Shown: positions 7,584-17,615 of the stretch, piece by piece | Position numbering within the stretch: position 1 is the first letter of the stretch | Layout of the letters: every line of letters begins with the position of its first letter | The notes under the pieces: model-generated | The model's input: only the letters and a program-made list of their open reading frames with translations | Told to the model about the DNA's origin: nothing | The model's database searches: none | Translations under genes and position numbers: made by a program | DNA from: Hymenobacter cellulosilyticus | Lineage (GTDB): Bacteria > Bacteroidota > Bacteroidia > Cytophagales > Hymenobacteraceae | Direction: 5' to 3' | Length of the DNA: 64,000 bases | Assembly: GCF_022919215.1 (NCBI RefSeq) | Contig: NZ_CP095046.1 | Coordinates: forward strand, 2,594,501 to 2,658,500

Positions 7584-8633
7584 CTAAATAGCGCCTTCGC
7601 GGGCCAAGGTGCTGAACTCCTTGACGGTGTTGATGAACACGCGCACGTTGTCGGGGTCGGTGTCGGGGTAGACGCCGTGGCCCAGGTTGGCAATGTGACG
7701 CTGTGGACCGAAGCGGCGCAGCATCTCGATGGTAGCCGTTTGAACCTGCTCCCGGCTGCCGTAAAGGGCGCAGGGGTCGAGGTTGCCCTGCAGGGTTTTC
7801 TCGTGGCCGATGGCGGCGCGCACCAGGCGCGGGTCCTCGTTCCAATCAAGGCCGATGGTGCGGCAGTTGAAGTGGGCAAAGTCCTGCACGGCAAACCAAG
7901 CGCCTTTGGCAAACACCGTGACGGGCACACCGGCGGGCATGGCGTCGCAGATGGCGGCAATGTAGCGGGCCGAGAACTGCTGGTAATGGTCGGGGGGCAG
8001 GATGCCGGCCCAGGAGTCGAACACCTGCACGATGTTGGCGCCGGCTTCAATCTGGGCCTGCAGGTAGGTAATGGTCGTGCGCGTGATTTTATCCAGCAGC
8101 TCGTGGGCCAGCTCCGGGTTGGTGTAGAGCATGCGCCGGGCCTTGGAGAAGGTCTTGGAGCCGTGACCTTCCACCATGTAGGCCAGAATCGTCCAGGGCG
8201 CGCCGGCAAAGCCGATGAGGGGTACCCGGCCGCCCAGGGCGCGCTTGGTCACGCGAATGGCTTCGAGCACGTAGCCCAGGTGCTCCTCGGGGTCGGCCAC
8301 GCGCATGCGGGCCACGTCCTGGGCCGTTTTGATGGTTTCGGGAAACAGCGGGCCGCGGGCTTCCACCATTTCGTAGGTCAGGCCCATGGCCTCGGGCACC
8401 ACCAGAATGTCGGAGAAGATGATGGCCGCGTCCACGTCGAGGGCGTCGACGGGCTGAATGGTTACTTCCGCCGCCAGCTCCGGCGTCTCGACCAGCTCCT
8501 TAAAGCCGCTCAGGCGGCCGCGCAGGGCACGGTATTCGGGCAGAATTCGGCCCGCCTGGCGCATGAGCCACACGGGAGTACGTTCGGTTTCTTCGCCACG
8601 GGCGGCGCGGAGCAGGAGGTCGTTCTTGAGCAT
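7584..8633 (-). CDS. hemE: Uroporphyrinogen decarboxylase
   Basis: A 349-residue cytoplasmic enzyme that removes four carboxyl groups from uroporphyrinogen III to give coproporphyrinogen III in heme synthesis. The family hallmark [18 protein letters not shown] lies near residues 18-35. Further hallmarks are [14 protein letters not shown] with the catalytic Asp, the [16 protein letters not shown] loop, and a C-terminal [12 protein letters not shown]. Length is normal for HemE. The gene stands alone, with two near-identical palindromic repeats directly before and after it, so heme genes are not clustered here. Confidence 0.97.
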   Translation of the reverse strand: MLKNDLLLRAARGEETERTPVWLMRQAGRILPEYRALRGRLSGFKELVETPELAAEVTIQPVDALDVDAAIIFSDILVVPEAMGLTYEMVEARGPLFPETIKTAQDVARMRVADPEEHLGYVLEAIRVTKRALGGRVPLIGFAGAPWTILAYMVEGHGSKTFSKARRMLYTNPELAHELLDKITRTTITYLQAQIEAGANIVQVFDSWAGILPPDHYQQFSARYIAAICDAMPAGVPVTVFAKGAWFAVQDFAHFNCRTIGLDWNEDPRLVRAAIGHEKTLQGNLDPCALYGSREQVQTATIEMLRRFGPQRHIANLGHGVYPDTDPDNVRVFINTVKEFSTLAREGAI

Positions 8634-8715
8634 AGAAAAAGGCAGGGATGCCGGAAATCGGCCGCAAGTTACGGCCTGCCGCTCAGCAATGCTTGCGCGG
8701 AGGATTTATTTCGGC

Positions 8716-8872
8716 TGTTATTGCGAGGCGCTAGCCGAAGCCATCCGTCCTCTGAAATGTGCCAAGTGTTCTAAATTGAAAAGCCCTGACGTTGCGCTAA
8801 CGTCAGGGCTTTCTGGTAAAAGGAAGTTTATCACCAGCAGAGGACGGATTGCTTCGCGCTGCTCGCAATGAC
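8716..8872. repeat. Nested palindromic repeat, copy B
   Basis: About 157 bp, differing from copy A (7401-7556) at only a handful of positions and in the same orientation. It has the same central terminator-like hairpin and outer inverted ends. It lies between the starts of hemE (8633) and the stop of galT (8887), so it could end galT transcripts. Confidence 0.85.
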
Positions 8873-8886
8873 GAAACGTGCCGCCT

Positions 8887-9939
8887 CTACTGCGCGGCCT
8901 GCTTATAATGCACCGTGGGCAGGCTGCGCAGGCGCTCAGCGGCCCACTCGGGGGTGATGTCGCGCTGAGGATTGGCCAGCATTTCGTAGCCCACCATAAA
9001 CTTGCGCACCGTGGCCGAGCGCAGCAGGGGCGGGTAGAAGTGCATGTGCAGGTGCCAGCTTTCGTGCTGCTGCCCATCGGTGGGGCGCTGGTGCAGGCCG
9101 GCCGAATAGGGGAAGGAAATCTGGAACAGGTTGTCGTAGCGGATGGTCAGGTCGCGCAGGGCTTCGGCAAAGCTGTCCTTTTCGGCATCGGTCAACTGCT
9201 CAATGGACGTGACGTGGCGGCGGGGCAGGAGCATGGTTTCGAAGGGCCACACCGCCCAGAACGGCACCAGGGTCACGAAATGCTCATTCTGGTATACTAC
9301 CCGGGTTTGCTCTTTGAGCTCCAGCTCTACGTAGTCGAGCAGCAGGCTGCGGCTGTGCTCCTGAAAATAGGCGGCCTGCTGTACGGTTTCCTTGGCCGGG
9401 TCGGCGGGCACGGTACGCTGGGCCCAGATCTGCCCGTGCGGGTGGGGATTCGAGCAGCCCATCATAAAGCCCTTGTTCTCGAAAATCTGCACGTAGTTGA
9501 TGTCCGGCCGGGCGCCCAGTTCCTGGTACTGCTCCACCCACACGTCCACCACCCGGCGAATAGCGGCCGGCTCCATTTCGGGCAAGGTCAAATCGTGGCG
9601 GGGCGAAAAGCAGATAACCCGGGCCACGCCCGATTCGGCTTCGGCCCGCAGCAGGCCGCCCACATTCAGGTTGCCCTGGGGCACATCAGCTTGCAGGGCG
9701 GCAAAGTCGTTGTCGAATACGAAGGTGCTGTCGTAACTAGGGTTCACGATGCCGCCCGCCCGGGTATTGCCGGGGCAGAGGTAGCAGGTCGGGTCGTAAG
9801 CGGGGCGGGTTTCGGCTTCGGGCTCTTCCTGCTGGCCCTGCCAGGGCCGTTTGGAGCGGTGGGGCGACACCAGGATCCATTCGCCGGTCAGCGGGTTGAA
9901 GCGGCGGTGCGAGTGTTCGGTCGTATCAAAAGCAGCCAT
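8887..9939 (-). CDS. galT: Galactose-1-phosphate uridylyltransferase
   Basis: A 350-residue Leloir-pathway enzyme that exchanges UMP between UDP-glucose and galactose-1-phosphate. Key residues fall almost exactly where they do in E. coli GalT: Cys52 and Cys55 (zinc), His115, and the active-site HPH at 166-168 in [11 protein letters not shown]. His168 is the expected nucleophile that carries the UMP. The first residues include [18 protein letters not shown], typical of the family. No other galactose gene lies next to it. Confidence 0.97.
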   Translation of the reverse strand: MAAFDTTEHSHRRFNPLTGEWILVSPHRSKRPWQGQQEEPEAETRPAYDPTCYLCPGNTRAGGIVNPSYDSTFVFDNDFAALQADVPQGNLNVGGLLRAEAESGVARVICFSPRHDLTLPEMEPAAIRRVVDVWVEQYQELGARPDINYVQIFENKGFMMGCSNPHPHGQIWAQRTVPADPAKETVQQAAYFQEHSRSLLLDYVELELKEQTRVVYQNEHFVTLVPFWAVWPFETMLLPRRHVTSIEQLTDAEKDSFAEALRDLTIRYDNLFQISFPYSAGLHQRPTDGQQHESWHLHMHFYPPLLRSATVRKFMVGYEMLANPQRDITPEWAAERLRSLPTVHYKQAAQ

Positions 9940-10066
9940 AGCGGGAGGGAAGGTGGAAAGTCGGCTTACGCAGAAAATAGCGTAGCGGTACTACGGGCAG
10001 AGTTCGGGTTTTGGCCATTGCCAGGCGGCCGTGCAGCCGAAAGCTGTTCTTGGCCAGCGTGGTTGG

Positions 10067-10684
10067 CTACTCCTGAAACAAGGCCTTGATGGCGGTGGCC
10101 AGGAAGTTGACGCCGATGGCCAGGGTCAGAAAGCCCATGATGCGGGCCAGGGCCGCCATGCCGGGCCGGCCCAGAAACCGCGTCAGGCGCAAGGACGACA
10201 TCAGGATGACATACGCCGCCAGGGCCACCAGCACGAAGCCGAAGAAGATCAGGCCCATGTCGAGGTAGGTCAGCTTTTCGGTAAACAAGCCAATGCACAC
10301 GGCCATAGAGCCGGGGCCCGACAGCATGGGCATGGCCAGCGGAGTAAAGGAAATATCCTCCTTGTGCATACTCTCTTCCAGTGTGGCCTCCGAAACCTTA
10401 GCCCGGTTGCCACCCGGCGTGAGCAAATCGAAGGCCGAGCGCATCAGCAGAATGCCGCCGGCAATGCGCAGGTGGTGAATGTTGATGCCAAAGAAGTTAA
10501 GCACGTATTGCCCCGCAAAAAACGACACCGACAGCACGCCCACCATATACATACAGGCCCGCAGCCCGATCTGGGCGCGGTGGCTGGGCGTGTCTTCCTC
10601 GGTCAGGGTCAGGAAGACGGGCATCGCCCCGAAGGGGTTTACAACCGAAAACAGCGTGGTGAAGGTGGCAAGTAGGATTTCCAT
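10067..10684 (-). CDS. MarC-family integral membrane protein
   Basis: A 205-residue inner-membrane protein with about six hydrophobic helices. The ATG at 10684 (MEILLATFTTLFSVVNPFG) is chosen over the upstream frame because the MarC family starts with this helix and the NPFGAMPVFL motif. Another family motif is GILLMRSAFDLL. A central MLSGPGSMA segment resembles the re-entrant NPIA-like loops of the family. MarC proteins are widespread but have no settled transport function; the old link to antibiotic resistance was not upheld. The gene lies divergent from purE. Confidence 0.9.
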   Translation of the reverse strand: MEILLATFTTLFSVVNPFGAMPVFLTLTEEDTPSHRAQIGLRACMYMVGVLSVSFFAGQYVLNFFGINIHHLRIAGGILLMRSAFDLLTPGGNRAKVSEATLEESMHKEDISFTPLAMPMLSGPGSMAVCIGLFTEKLTYLDMGLIFFGFVLVALAAYVILMSSLRLTRFLGRPGMAALARIMGFLTLAIGVNFLATAIKALFQE

Positions 10685-10756
10685 GTACCGGAGCGGGGAG
10701 TTGGAAGGCGGGTAAAGGTACGAGGGATTGAATATCAGCAAAGAGCTTAAAGTGGT

Positions 10757-10764
10757 ATGTTTGG
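10757..10764 (+). promoter_or_regulatory. -7 box TATGTTTG for purE
   Basis: Exact TAnnTTTG match about 77 bases upstream of the purE ATG at 10841, inside the divergent marC-purE gap. Confidence 0.45.
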
Positions 10765-10840
10765 AAAGTCAACCATGGCGTTACTGTCGCGTACAAGCGC
10801 TTATACGGCCAGTGGCCCGCCTTTTTTTCTTCCTATTTAC

Positions 10841-11392
10841 ATGACAACTGCATCTCCCGCAGCCACTCCCGCCGAAGACTACCGTGATACTCCGCTGGTG
10901 GGTATCGTTATGGGCAGCCAGTCCGACCTGAAAATCATGTCCGCGGCGGCCGAAGTGCTGCGGCAGTTCGGGGTGCCCCACGAAATGACCCTGGTATCAC
11001 CCCACCGCACGCCCTACCGTCTCATTGAATACGGTGAAACGGCCCGTAAGCGCGGTATGCGGGTCATTATTGCCGGTGGAGGCGGGGCCGCCCACTTGCC
11101 CGGTATGCTAGCCTCCTTTACTACACTGCCTGTAATCGGGGTGCCCATCAACTCTGTCACTTCCCTGCACGGCATCGATTCGGTGCTTTCTATGCTGCAG
11201 ATGCCGGCCGGGGTGCCCGTGGCTACGGTTGCCATTGATGGCGCGGCTAACGCCGCCGTATTGGCCACGCAGATGCTGGCCCTGAGCAACGCGCGGCTGG
11301 CCGATGTATTGGAAAAGTACCGTACTGCGCTCAAAGACAAAGTGATGCGCACGATTGAGGAGCTGCGCAAAGGTGGCTTCAACGACGAATAG
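10841..11392 (+). CDS. purE: N5-carboxyaminoimidazole ribonucleotide mutase
   Basis: A 183-residue class I PurE, which moves the carboxylate of N5-CAIR to give CAIR in purine synthesis. The ATG at 10841 (MTTASPAATP) is preferred; the frame extends upstream but the extra residues have no family likeness. Signature blocks: GIVMGSQSDLKIM (nucleotide and catalytic loop), VSPHRTPYRL with the mobile-loop His, IIAGGGGAAHLPGM, and GVPINSVTSLHGIDSVLSM. Length is normal. An EEP-family gene follows after 47 bases on the same strand and is probably co-transcribed. Confidence 0.96.
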   Translation: MTTASPAATPAEDYRDTPLVGIVMGSQSDLKIMSAAAEVLRQFGVPHEMTLVSPHRTPYRLIEYGETARKRGMRVIIAGGGGAAHLPGMLASFTTLPVIGVPINSVTSLHGIDSVLSMLQMPAGVPVATVAIDGAANAAVLATQMLALSNARLADVLEKYRTALKDKVMRTIEELRKGGFNDE

Positions 11393-11439
11393 GCACTACT
11401 GTTGCTTCTGCCTTCCTTCCCACCCAACCCCACACGTAA

Positions 11440-12606
11440 GTGCCTGACCTCGACGCTCCCCTCTGGATTTTGCTGGCCCACGGGCTGACGCTGCTACTGG
11501 CAGTAGCGGCGCTGGTGGCCACGTTCTTGCCACTGCTGCGCGAAACTGCCTGGTGGATCCGCATCTTCGACTTTCCCCGCCTCCAGATTGTGGCCGTTAC
11601 CCTCCTCACCATTGTGGGCGCCCTGCTGCTGGGCTGGCACCAACTGGATGGCTACTGGGGCCTGGGCCTGCTGGCCGGTCTGGGTACGGCGGTGGTATAT
11701 CAGTCCATCCGTATTGTGCCCTACACGCCGGTGGCCAGCAAGCAGATTGCCGACAGCACCCGGCCCGATGGCTCCCGTCATTTGAGCCTAGCGGTGATGA
11801 ATGTGCTGCAATACAACAAGCAAGGCGCCCGCGCCCTGGCCGTACTGCAGGAAATCGACCCCGACCTGATTATGGCCGTCGAAACCGACCAGTGGTGGTA
11901 CGAGCAGCTTAAGCCGCTGGAAGCCACCCACCCCTACACCTGCCACGAGCCCCTGGACAACACCTACGGCCTGCTGTTTTTCTCGCGCCTACCCCTGGAT
12001 GGCTGCGAGGTGAAATACCTGCTCGACGATGACGTACCCTCCCTGCACGGCCGGGTGCAGCTGCCCGACGGCAAAACCTGGGTCCGGATTTATGGCCTGC
12101 ACCCCAAGCCCCCGGCGCCGGCCGAATCAAAGACCAGCACCAAGCGCGACGCTGAGCTGCTACTGGTAGGCAAGGAAATTGACCGTAAGGATGAGCCCAC
12201 CATCGTGTTCGGCGACATGAACGACGTGGCCTGGTCCCACACCTCTGAGCTGTTCCGGCGCATCAGCGGCCTGCTCGACCCACGCGTGGGCCGCGGCCTG
12301 CTGCCTACTTTTCACGCCGAGTACTCTTTGCTGCGCTGGCCGCTGGACCATGTATTCGTGTCGCCCGACTTTAAGGTAGATGATATTCAGCGCCTGCCGT
12401 ACGTGGGCTCCGACCATTTTCCCATCTACCTCAAACTCAGCTACGAGCCCCAGGATAAGGCTCTGCAGGAAGAAAACTGTGAGCAGGCCGACATAGAAGA
12501 TTTCCAGGAAGCCGAGCAGAAAATCCAGGAGGGTTTTGAGGAAGAAGACGAGGAGGAAGACGAAGAAAAAACTTCCCCGGCTCCGCGTAAGGAACTGACT
12601 ACCTGA
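11440..12606 (+). CDS. Membrane-anchored endonuclease/exonuclease/phosphatase family protein
   Basis: A 388-residue protein starting with GTG. Three hydrophobic segments (about residues 8-30, 46-66 and 70-90) are followed by an EEP catalytic domain. Catalytic blocks: MNVLQYNKQ with the metal-binding Asn, AVETDQWW with the Glu, GLHPKPP with the His, FGDMND, and the closing GSDHFPIYL. The fold covers DNase I-like nucleases and phospho-lipid or phospho-sugar phosphatases, so the substrate is open. The C-terminal 45 residues are extremely acidic (runs of Glu/Asp). The gene stops directly against the stop of the convergent monooxygenase gene, with no gap. Confidence 0.85.
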   Translation: MPDLDAPLWILLAHGLTLLLAVAALVATFLPLLRETAWWIRIFDFPRLQIVAVTLLTIVGALLLGWHQLDGYWGLGLLAGLGTAVVYQSIRIVPYTPVASKQIADSTRPDGSRHLSLAVMNVLQYNKQGARALAVLQEIDPDLIMAVETDQWWYEQLKPLEATHPYTCHEPLDNTYGLLFFSRLPLDGCEVKYLLDDDVPSLHGRVQLPDGKTWVRIYGLHPKPPAPAESKTSTKRDAELLLVGKEIDRKDEPTIVFGDMNDVAWSHTSELFRRISGLLDPRVGRGLLPTFHAEYSLLRWPLDHVFVSPDFKVDDIQRLPYVGSDHFPIYLKLSYEPQDKALQEENCEQADIEDFQEAEQKIQEGFEEEDEEEDEEKTSPAPRKELTT

Positions 12607-13752
12607 TTAACTCTCGTAGAGCCACGCCATTTGCCGCCGGCCCACGGCCTGGGGTAGGCTACGCATGGCTAAGTTGCGCAGCCCAATCAGCCCCGGATTC
12701 TCTAGCTGCGCCACCTGTCCCAATTGCCACGAGGTAGTTACGATGCGGGTGACGCGGGGCAGACGCCGCCGCTCAAAGGCTTGGAATGCTGTTTCCAGGC
12801 TAGCATCGGCCGCTACGCATTCGGCCAGCACGGCTGCATCTTCCACGGCCTGCCCCGCTCCCTGGCCCAGGTTGGGCGTAGTCGCGTGGCCCGCGTCGCC
12901 GAGCAGCAGGACCCGCCCGTAAGCCAGCCGCTTCAGGGGCTTTAAGTCCAGAATGTCATTCCAGAGCAGCTGTTCGGGCCGGGTGAGCTGCAGCAAGGCC
13001 GGAACAGGGGCCGGGAAGTTCTGGAAAGTCTGCTGCAAATCCGGCACTTCATACGCCTGGAAGCGCGGGTTCTGGGGCTGGGCGCTATTGAGACAAGCAA
13101 ACCAGTACGCCCGGCCCTGGCTTACGGGAACGTAGCCAAAGCGCCGCCCTTTGCTACCCCAGATTTCAACGGTCTGGCCTTCGGGCAATTTCAGCGCAGC
13201 GGCTTCCACCACGGCCCGCCAGCAGGTATAGCCCGCATACCGCGGCTGGCTTTGGGGCAGGAGCTGCTGCCGGACGCGGGAGCGGAGGCCGTCGGCGCCA
13301 ATCAGGGCGGTGGCCGTAGCCGTGGTGCCATCGGCAAACTGCGCCGTGATGCCCGTCGGCGTTTCCTGAAAGCTGGCCAGCCGCGAATTAAGCCGCAAGA
13401 CTCCGGTCGGCAGACTGGCTAGTAATACCTGTTGCAGCACTGCCCGGTGAATCCCAACGTTGGCAAATCCGACTTTACGGCTGAAATACTCCGGGTCAAC
13501 GGCTTGCAGTACGCTGCCATTCTGGGCGCAGACGGAGAGGCGGGTAATGGCTGTACCCTGGGCCAGAACGGCTTCGTGCAGGCCCAGCCCGGCCAAGGCC
13601 CGCATGGCATTGGCCCCCAATACCACGCCTGCACCTACTTCCCGCAGCTCAGCAGCCGCTTCGTGGACCTGCACGGTATGGCCCTGTTGGAGAAGGGCAT
13701 GGGCGGTAGCCAAACCGCCTATGCCCGCACCGATGATGAGAAACGACTCCAT
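12607..13752 (-). CDS. FAD-dependent aromatic-type monooxygenase
   Basis: A 381-residue group A flavoprotein hydroxylase. The N-terminal GAGIGGLATAHALLQQG binds the ADP part of FAD. IGADGLRSRVRQ is the DG motif. GDAGHATTPNLGQGAGQAVED is the GD motif contacting the FAD ribose. Family members hydroxylate small aromatics (salicylate or 3-hydroxybenzoate types) or epoxidise other rings; some Bacteroidota members such as TetX-like enzymes modify drugs. The substrate cannot be told here. A palindrome about 30 bases upstream of the start could be an operator. The gene is convergent with the EEP gene, their stops abutting. Confidence 0.88.
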   Translation of the reverse strand: MESFLIIGAGIGGLATAHALLQQGHTVQVHEAAAELREVGAGVVLGANAMRALAGLGLHEAVLAQGTAITRLSVCAQNGSVLQAVDPEYFSRKVGFANVGIHRAVLQQVLLASLPTGVLRLNSRLASFQETPTGITAQFADGTTATATALIGADGLRSRVRQQLLPQSQPRYAGYTCWRAVVEAAALKLPEGQTVEIWGSKGRRFGYVPVSQGRAYWFACLNSAQPQNPRFQAYEVPDLQQTFQNFPAPVPALLQLTRPEQLLWNDILDLKPLKRLAYGRVLLLGDAGHATTPNLGQGAGQAVEDAAVLAECVAADASLETAFQAFERRRLPRVTRIVTTSWQLGQVAQLENPGLIGLRNLAMRSLPQAVGRRQMAWLYES

Positions 13753-13780
13753 AAGTCAGGTGATGTGGTCCTGGAAAATT

Positions 13781-13800
13781 ATATTGGTTGAAATCAATAT
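13781..13800. promoter_or_regulatory. Palindrome upstream of the FAD monooxygenase gene
   Basis: ATATTG and CAATAT separated by 8 bases, in an AT-rich stretch 29 bases from the monooxygenase start. The size and place suit an operator for a dimeric repressor, but no regulator gene is adjacent. Confidence 0.3.
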
Positions 13801-13967
13801 AGTATTTCGAAAAAACAGCAATAAGGCTGGTTCACCGGCTAAGGGTATTTGTTTACCCGGACAAAAGTGGGGTTTGTTTTTTATATGTATCAATTTTAAC
13901 CAGCTTCGCGTATTAGTTAAGTGCAGATTGGTTGCCTTTCTGCTGCCCGCTTACACGTAGTTGCATT

Positions 13968-14387
13968 ATGTCAGAACAGACGAGCCCTAGGCTCTACTTT
14001 GAAAACCCGGTTGGCCGCCTCCTCGAACACCCCGACGGCTATGCTATTGTTGCCTATAACTCTGGTAAGCGCAAGCTAAGTGACATGCAGGCCTTTCTAA
14101 CCCACGCTAGCCAACTACTGCGGGTGCGGGGCTGGCGCAAGATGCTCGGCGACCAGCATCAAATGTCGCCTTTCACGGAGGAAGAGCGGGCCTGGATTCA
14201 GAATTTTTGGGTCAATAGTACGGCCCAAGGCCATTCAATTTACGGAGCAGTAATACTGCCCCGCGACGTCTTTGCCCGCTTGTCCGTCAACCTGGTTATG
14301 GGTGAGGCCCAGGAGTCGGCTCTCACGTACCGGCTGTTCGACAACGAGATAGAGGCGAAAGTGTGGCTGACCCAGCTTAAAATATGA
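13968..14387 (+). CDS. Hypothetical protein
   Basis: A 139-residue soluble protein starting at the ATG at 13968; the longer frame from 13932 adds nothing recognisable. It opens with RLYFENPVGRLLEHPDGYA, and contains LLRVRGWRKMLGDQ and GAVILPRDVFARLS. The pattern of short strands and helices, with no signal or membrane segment, suggests a small alpha/beta sensor-like fold such as a STAS/SpoIIAA relative, but this is only an impression. It stands alone between a divergent flavoprotein gene and convergent dnaK, and ends in a strong hairpin. Confidence 0.7.
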   Translation: MSEQTSPRLYFENPVGRLLEHPDGYAIVAYNSGKRKLSDMQAFLTHASQLLRVRGWRKMLGDQHQMSPFTEEERAWIQNFWVNSTAQGHSIYGAVILPRDVFARLSVNLVMGEAQESALTYRLFDNEIEAKVWLTQLKI

Positions 14388-14406
14388 CAAGACCCTAACG
14401 CAAAAC

Positions 14407-14441
14407 AAAAAGGCCGGAAGCAGATGCTTCCGGCCTTTTTT
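14407..14441. terminator. Bidirectional terminator between hypothetical gene and dnaK
   Basis: A stem of AAAAAGGCCGGAAGCA with TGCTTCCGGCCTTTTT around a 2-3-base loop, with T-runs on both strands. It serves the two convergent genes. Confidence 0.85.
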
Positions 14442-14459
14442 ATGCACTCAGGTCAACAA

Positions 14460-16394
14460 TTACTTGTTGCCTTCTACTTCTTCGTAGTCCACGTCGGTTA
14501 CGTTGTCGTGGGGCTGGCCTTGCTGGCCGTTACCGCCCTGGGCCGCGCCGTCGCCGCCAGGGTAGCCCTGGGGCTGGCCTTCGCCACCCTGAGCGTACAT
14601 TTCCTGCGAAGCGGCCTGCCAGGCGGCGTTGATAGCCTCCATAGCGGTATCAATCTGGCCGAGGTCTTTGCTCTCGTGGGCCTTTTTGAGGTCCGCCAGA
14701 GCATTTTCAACGGCCGTCTTGTTGCCGGCGCTCAGCTTGTCGCCGTACTCTTTCAGCTGCTTCTCGGTCTGGAAGATCATCGAGTCAGCCTGGTTGACTT
14801 TCTCAATGCGCTCCTTTTCCTGCTTGTCGGCTTCTTCGTTGGCTTTGGCCTCGTTGCGCATCCGCTCGATGTCCGCATCCGACAAGCCGGAGGAAGCCTC
14901 AATGCGGATTTTCTGCTCTTTACCGGTGCCTTTGTCTTTAGCCGATACGTGCAGGATACCATTGGCGTCGATGTCGAAGGTTACCTCGATCTGGGGAACG
15001 CCGCGGGGTGCTGGCGGAATGTCGGAGAGGTGGAAGCGGCCGATGGTACGGTTCTGCGAAGCCAGCGGACGCTCGCCCTGCAGCACGTGAATTTCTACCG
15101 AAGGCTGGTTGTCGGAAGCTGTCGAGAAAGTTTCCGATTTCTTGGTCGGAATCGTCGTGTTGCTTTCGATCAGCTTGGTCATTACGCCGCCCATGGTCTC
15201 GATGCCCAGGCTCAGCGGGGTTACGTCTAGCAGCAGTACGTCTTTTACTTCGCCGGTCAGTACACCACCCTGGATAGCAGCGCCGATGGCTACTACTTCG
15301 TCGGGGTTAACCCCTTTCGAAGGCTTCTTGCCGAAGAACTTCTCTACTTCCTCCTGGATGCGGGGAATACGGGTCGAACCACCTACCAGGATTACCTCGT
15401 TGATGTCCGACGTGCTCAGGCCAGCATCTTGCAGGGCCTTTTTCACGGGCTCCATCGAGCGGCGCACCAGCGAATCGGCGAGCTGCTCAAACTTGGCGCG
15501 GCTCAGCTTTACCACCAAGTGCTTGGGGCCCGAAGCGGTAGCCGTTACGTAGGGCAGGTTGATTTCGGTCTCCGAAGAGCTCGACAGCTCCACCTTGGCT
15601 TTCTCAGCAGCTTCTTTCAGGCGCTGCAGAGCCATGGGGTCTTTGCGCAGGTCGAGGCCTTCATTTTCGCTGGCGAAGGTTTCCGCCAGGAAGTTGATGA
15701 TAACCTGGTCGAAGTCGTCGCCGCCGAGGTGGGTGTCACCGTTGGTGCTCAGAACTTCGAATACGCCGTCGCCGAGTTCCAGAATCGAGATGTCGAAGGT
15801 ACCACCACCGAGGTCGTAGACGGCAATCTTCTGGTCAGTATGCTTTTTGTCGAGGCCGTAGGCCAGGGCAGCGGCCGTGGGCTCGTTGATGATGCGCTTC
15901 ACGTCGAGGCCGGCAATGGCACCGGCTTCTTTAGTAGCCTGGCGCTGGGCATCGTTGAAGTAAGCCGGAACCGTAATAACGGCCTCGGTTACGGTGGTGC
16001 CCAGATACTCTTCAGCCGTTTGCTTCATTTTCTGAAGCACCATGGCCGAAATTTCCTGGGGCGTGTACTGCCGGTCACCGATTTTGACGGCTACCGTGTT
16101 GTTAGAGCCCTTCTCCAGCTGATACGACACGTGCTTCGACTCTTCGGTTACTTCCGAGAAGCCGCGGCCCATAAAGCGCTTAATCGACTGAATCGTGTTC
16201 TGGGGATTGGTAATGGCTTGACGCTTGGCCGGATCACCGACTTTCCGCTCGCCCTTACCGTTGTCGAGGAACGCCACAATCGACGGAGTCGTGCGGCGGC
16301 CTTCGCTATTTGGAATCACCACCGGCTCGTTGCCTTCCATAACGGACACGCACGAGTTGGTGGTGCCGAGGTCAATACCGATTATTTTTCCCAT
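14460..16394 (-). CDS. dnaK: Chaperone protein DnaK (Hsp70)
   Basis: A 644-residue cytoplasmic Hsp70 of normal length. Residues 4-16 read [13 protein letters not shown] (phosphate 1 loop). [12 protein letters not shown] and the [12 protein letters not shown] adenosine block complete the ATPase. [16 protein letters not shown] linker leads to the substrate-binding domain, and a helical lid ends in a Gly/Gln-rich stretch and the [12 protein letters not shown] tail, a bacterial DnaK signature. It folds nascent and stress-damaged proteins with DnaJ and GrpE, but neither partner gene is beside it. No CIRCE-type repeat was seen upstream. Confidence 0.99.
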   Translation of the reverse strand: MGKIIGIDLGTTNSCVSVMEGNEPVVIPNSEGRRTTPSIVAFLDNGKGERKVGDPAKRQAITNPQNTIQSIKRFMGRGFSEVTEESKHVSYQLEKGSNNTVAVKIGDRQYTPQEISAMVLQKMKQTAEEYLGTTVTEAVITVPAYFNDAQRQATKEAGAIAGLDVKRIINEPTAAALAYGLDKKHTDQKIAVYDLGGGTFDISILELGDGVFEVLSTNGDTHLGGDDFDQVIINFLAETFASENEGLDLRKDPMALQRLKEAAEKAKVELSSSSETEINLPYVTATASGPKHLVVKLSRAKFEQLADSLVRRSMEPVKKALQDAGLSTSDINEVILVGGSTRIPRIQEEVEKFFGKKPSKGVNPDEVVAIGAAIQGGVLTGEVKDVLLLDVTPLSLGIETMGGVMTKLIESNTTIPTKKSETFSTASDNQPSVEIHVLQGERPLASQNRTIGRFHLSDIPPAPRGVPQIEVTFDIDANGILHVSAKDKGTGKEQKIRIEASSGLSDADIERMRNEAKANEEADKQEKERIEKVNQADSMIFQTEKQLKEYGDKLSAGNKTAVENALADLKKAHESKDLGQIDTAMEAINAAWQAASQEMYAQGGEGQPQGYPGGDGAAQGGNGQQGQPHDNVTDVDYEEVEGNK

Positions 16395-16627
16395 TTTATT
16401 GGTTGTATTTTATGTGTTGGATGTGTCTGCTTCAGGTTGCGAATCACTCGCGCCGGACTACTGACAAGCAGCGTACCAGCCCTGAAAACGGGGTTTTCCT
16501 GTGACACATTGTCATTTTAACCGGCCCCCAAGGCAGGTTTCCCGACGGACTGACTTTTACGAAGAAAGTCGCCGCCGGATTTTCTGCCAGCGGGGCAGGA
16601 AAACAGGCCATGGTTGCAGCCGCAACC

Positions 16628-17611
16628 TTATAACTGCTGCAGAAACCCGCTGATTGTCAGTTGCCACTCCTGCGGGTACCTACGCCAGTACGGCTCGTGG
16701 CCGGCGCCGGGAAAGATGTGGCGCTGCTTGGGGCCTTGCAGGGCCGCGAAAATAGCGTCGGTTTCGGTCCGGGTTACGCGTGGGTCGGCTTCGCCCCACA
16801 TGAGCAGGGTAGGAACGGTTACCTTCTTGGCAAATTGGGTGGCGTCGAGGTCGAAGGCCCAGAAGCCGTTTTGCACCCCGCCCCAGAACACGAGCAGGTT
16901 GGCCATGGGGAAAGCCGGCACGTGCATGGAGCCGAAGCGGTTCTGGGCCGTTTGGAGCATGCTGCCGTAAGGACACTCCACAATATTGGCTGCGGGCCGG
17001 ACGCCCAACTCACTTTCGGCCCGCAGAATGGCCACGGCGCCCATGGAAGCCCCGTAAAGAACAATAGGCGTGGTAGAACCCTGCTCCTGCAGAAACGTGA
17101 ATACCGCTTTTACATCCGCCGATTCGCGGAAGCCGACCGTGGTTTGGAAGCCTTCGGAGCCACCGTTGCCGGCGAAATCAACCAGCAGCACGGAGTAGCC
17201 CAGCTGGCGAAACGTGCCGGCCTCGGTCAGCAGCTTGGACTTGTTGCTGGTGTAGCCGTGAAACAGGGCCACGGTGCCCCGGGCATTGTCTACCGGACTA
17301 TACCAGCCCTCTAACTTACCGTTCGGACTGGGGATAGTAACCGTGCGAAAGGCAAAAGCCGGGACGACGAGGTTGCGAGGCTTGGGGTTTTTGATGCCGG
17401 TGAGCAGCACCCAGGTCTTATCCAGGGGGGAAAGCTGCTCGGGGTTGTCGGTATGGGTGCCGGGCTCGTCGGTGAAGTGGGTGAAGCGCCAGGCGTGCAG
17501 AAAGGCTACGGCGTTCAAAGCCAGAAAGCCCAGCAGCAGGGCCCAAAGCACGTAGCGCGTCCGGGAGGGACGCGCTACGGTAGAAGTACGGTGGAAACGA
17601 AACCAGGCCAT
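16628..17611 (-). CDS. Membrane-anchored alpha/beta hydrolase
   Basis: A 327-residue protein. The ATG at 17611 gives one N-terminal membrane helix (YVLWALLLGFLALNAVAFL); the frame upstream of it overlaps the protease gene and is not used. The hydrolase domain has VALFHGYTSNKS (oxyanion region), the nucleophile elbow LYGASMGA with Ser, DPRVTRTETD with a likely acid residue, and the final GAGHEPYW His. This is the BAAT/dienelactone-like hydrolase group, often lipases or peptidases anchored outside the inner membrane. The start lies 4 bases after the stop of the serine-protease gene, so the two form an operon. Confidence 0.88.
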   Translation of the reverse strand: MAWFRFHRTSTVARPSRTRYVLWALLLGFLALNAVAFLHAWRFTHFTDEPGTHTDNPEQLSPLDKTWVLLTGIKNPKPRNLVVPAFAFRTVTIPSPNGKLEGWYSPVDNARGTVALFHGYTSNKSKLLTEAGTFRQLGYSVLLVDFAGNGGSEGFQTTVGFRESADVKAVFTFLQEQGSTTPIVLYGASMGAVAILRAESELGVRPAANIVECPYGSMLQTAQNRFGSMHVPAFPMANLLVFWGGVQNGFWAFDLDATQFAKKVTVPTLLMWGEADPRVTRTETDAIFAALQGPKQRHIFPGAGHEPYWRRYPQEWQLTISGFLQQL

Positions 17612-17615
17612 ATGG

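Noticed and set aside
8664..8671. TAACTTGC as a hemE -7 box
   Set aside because: One base short of the TAnnTTTG pattern; too weak to call.
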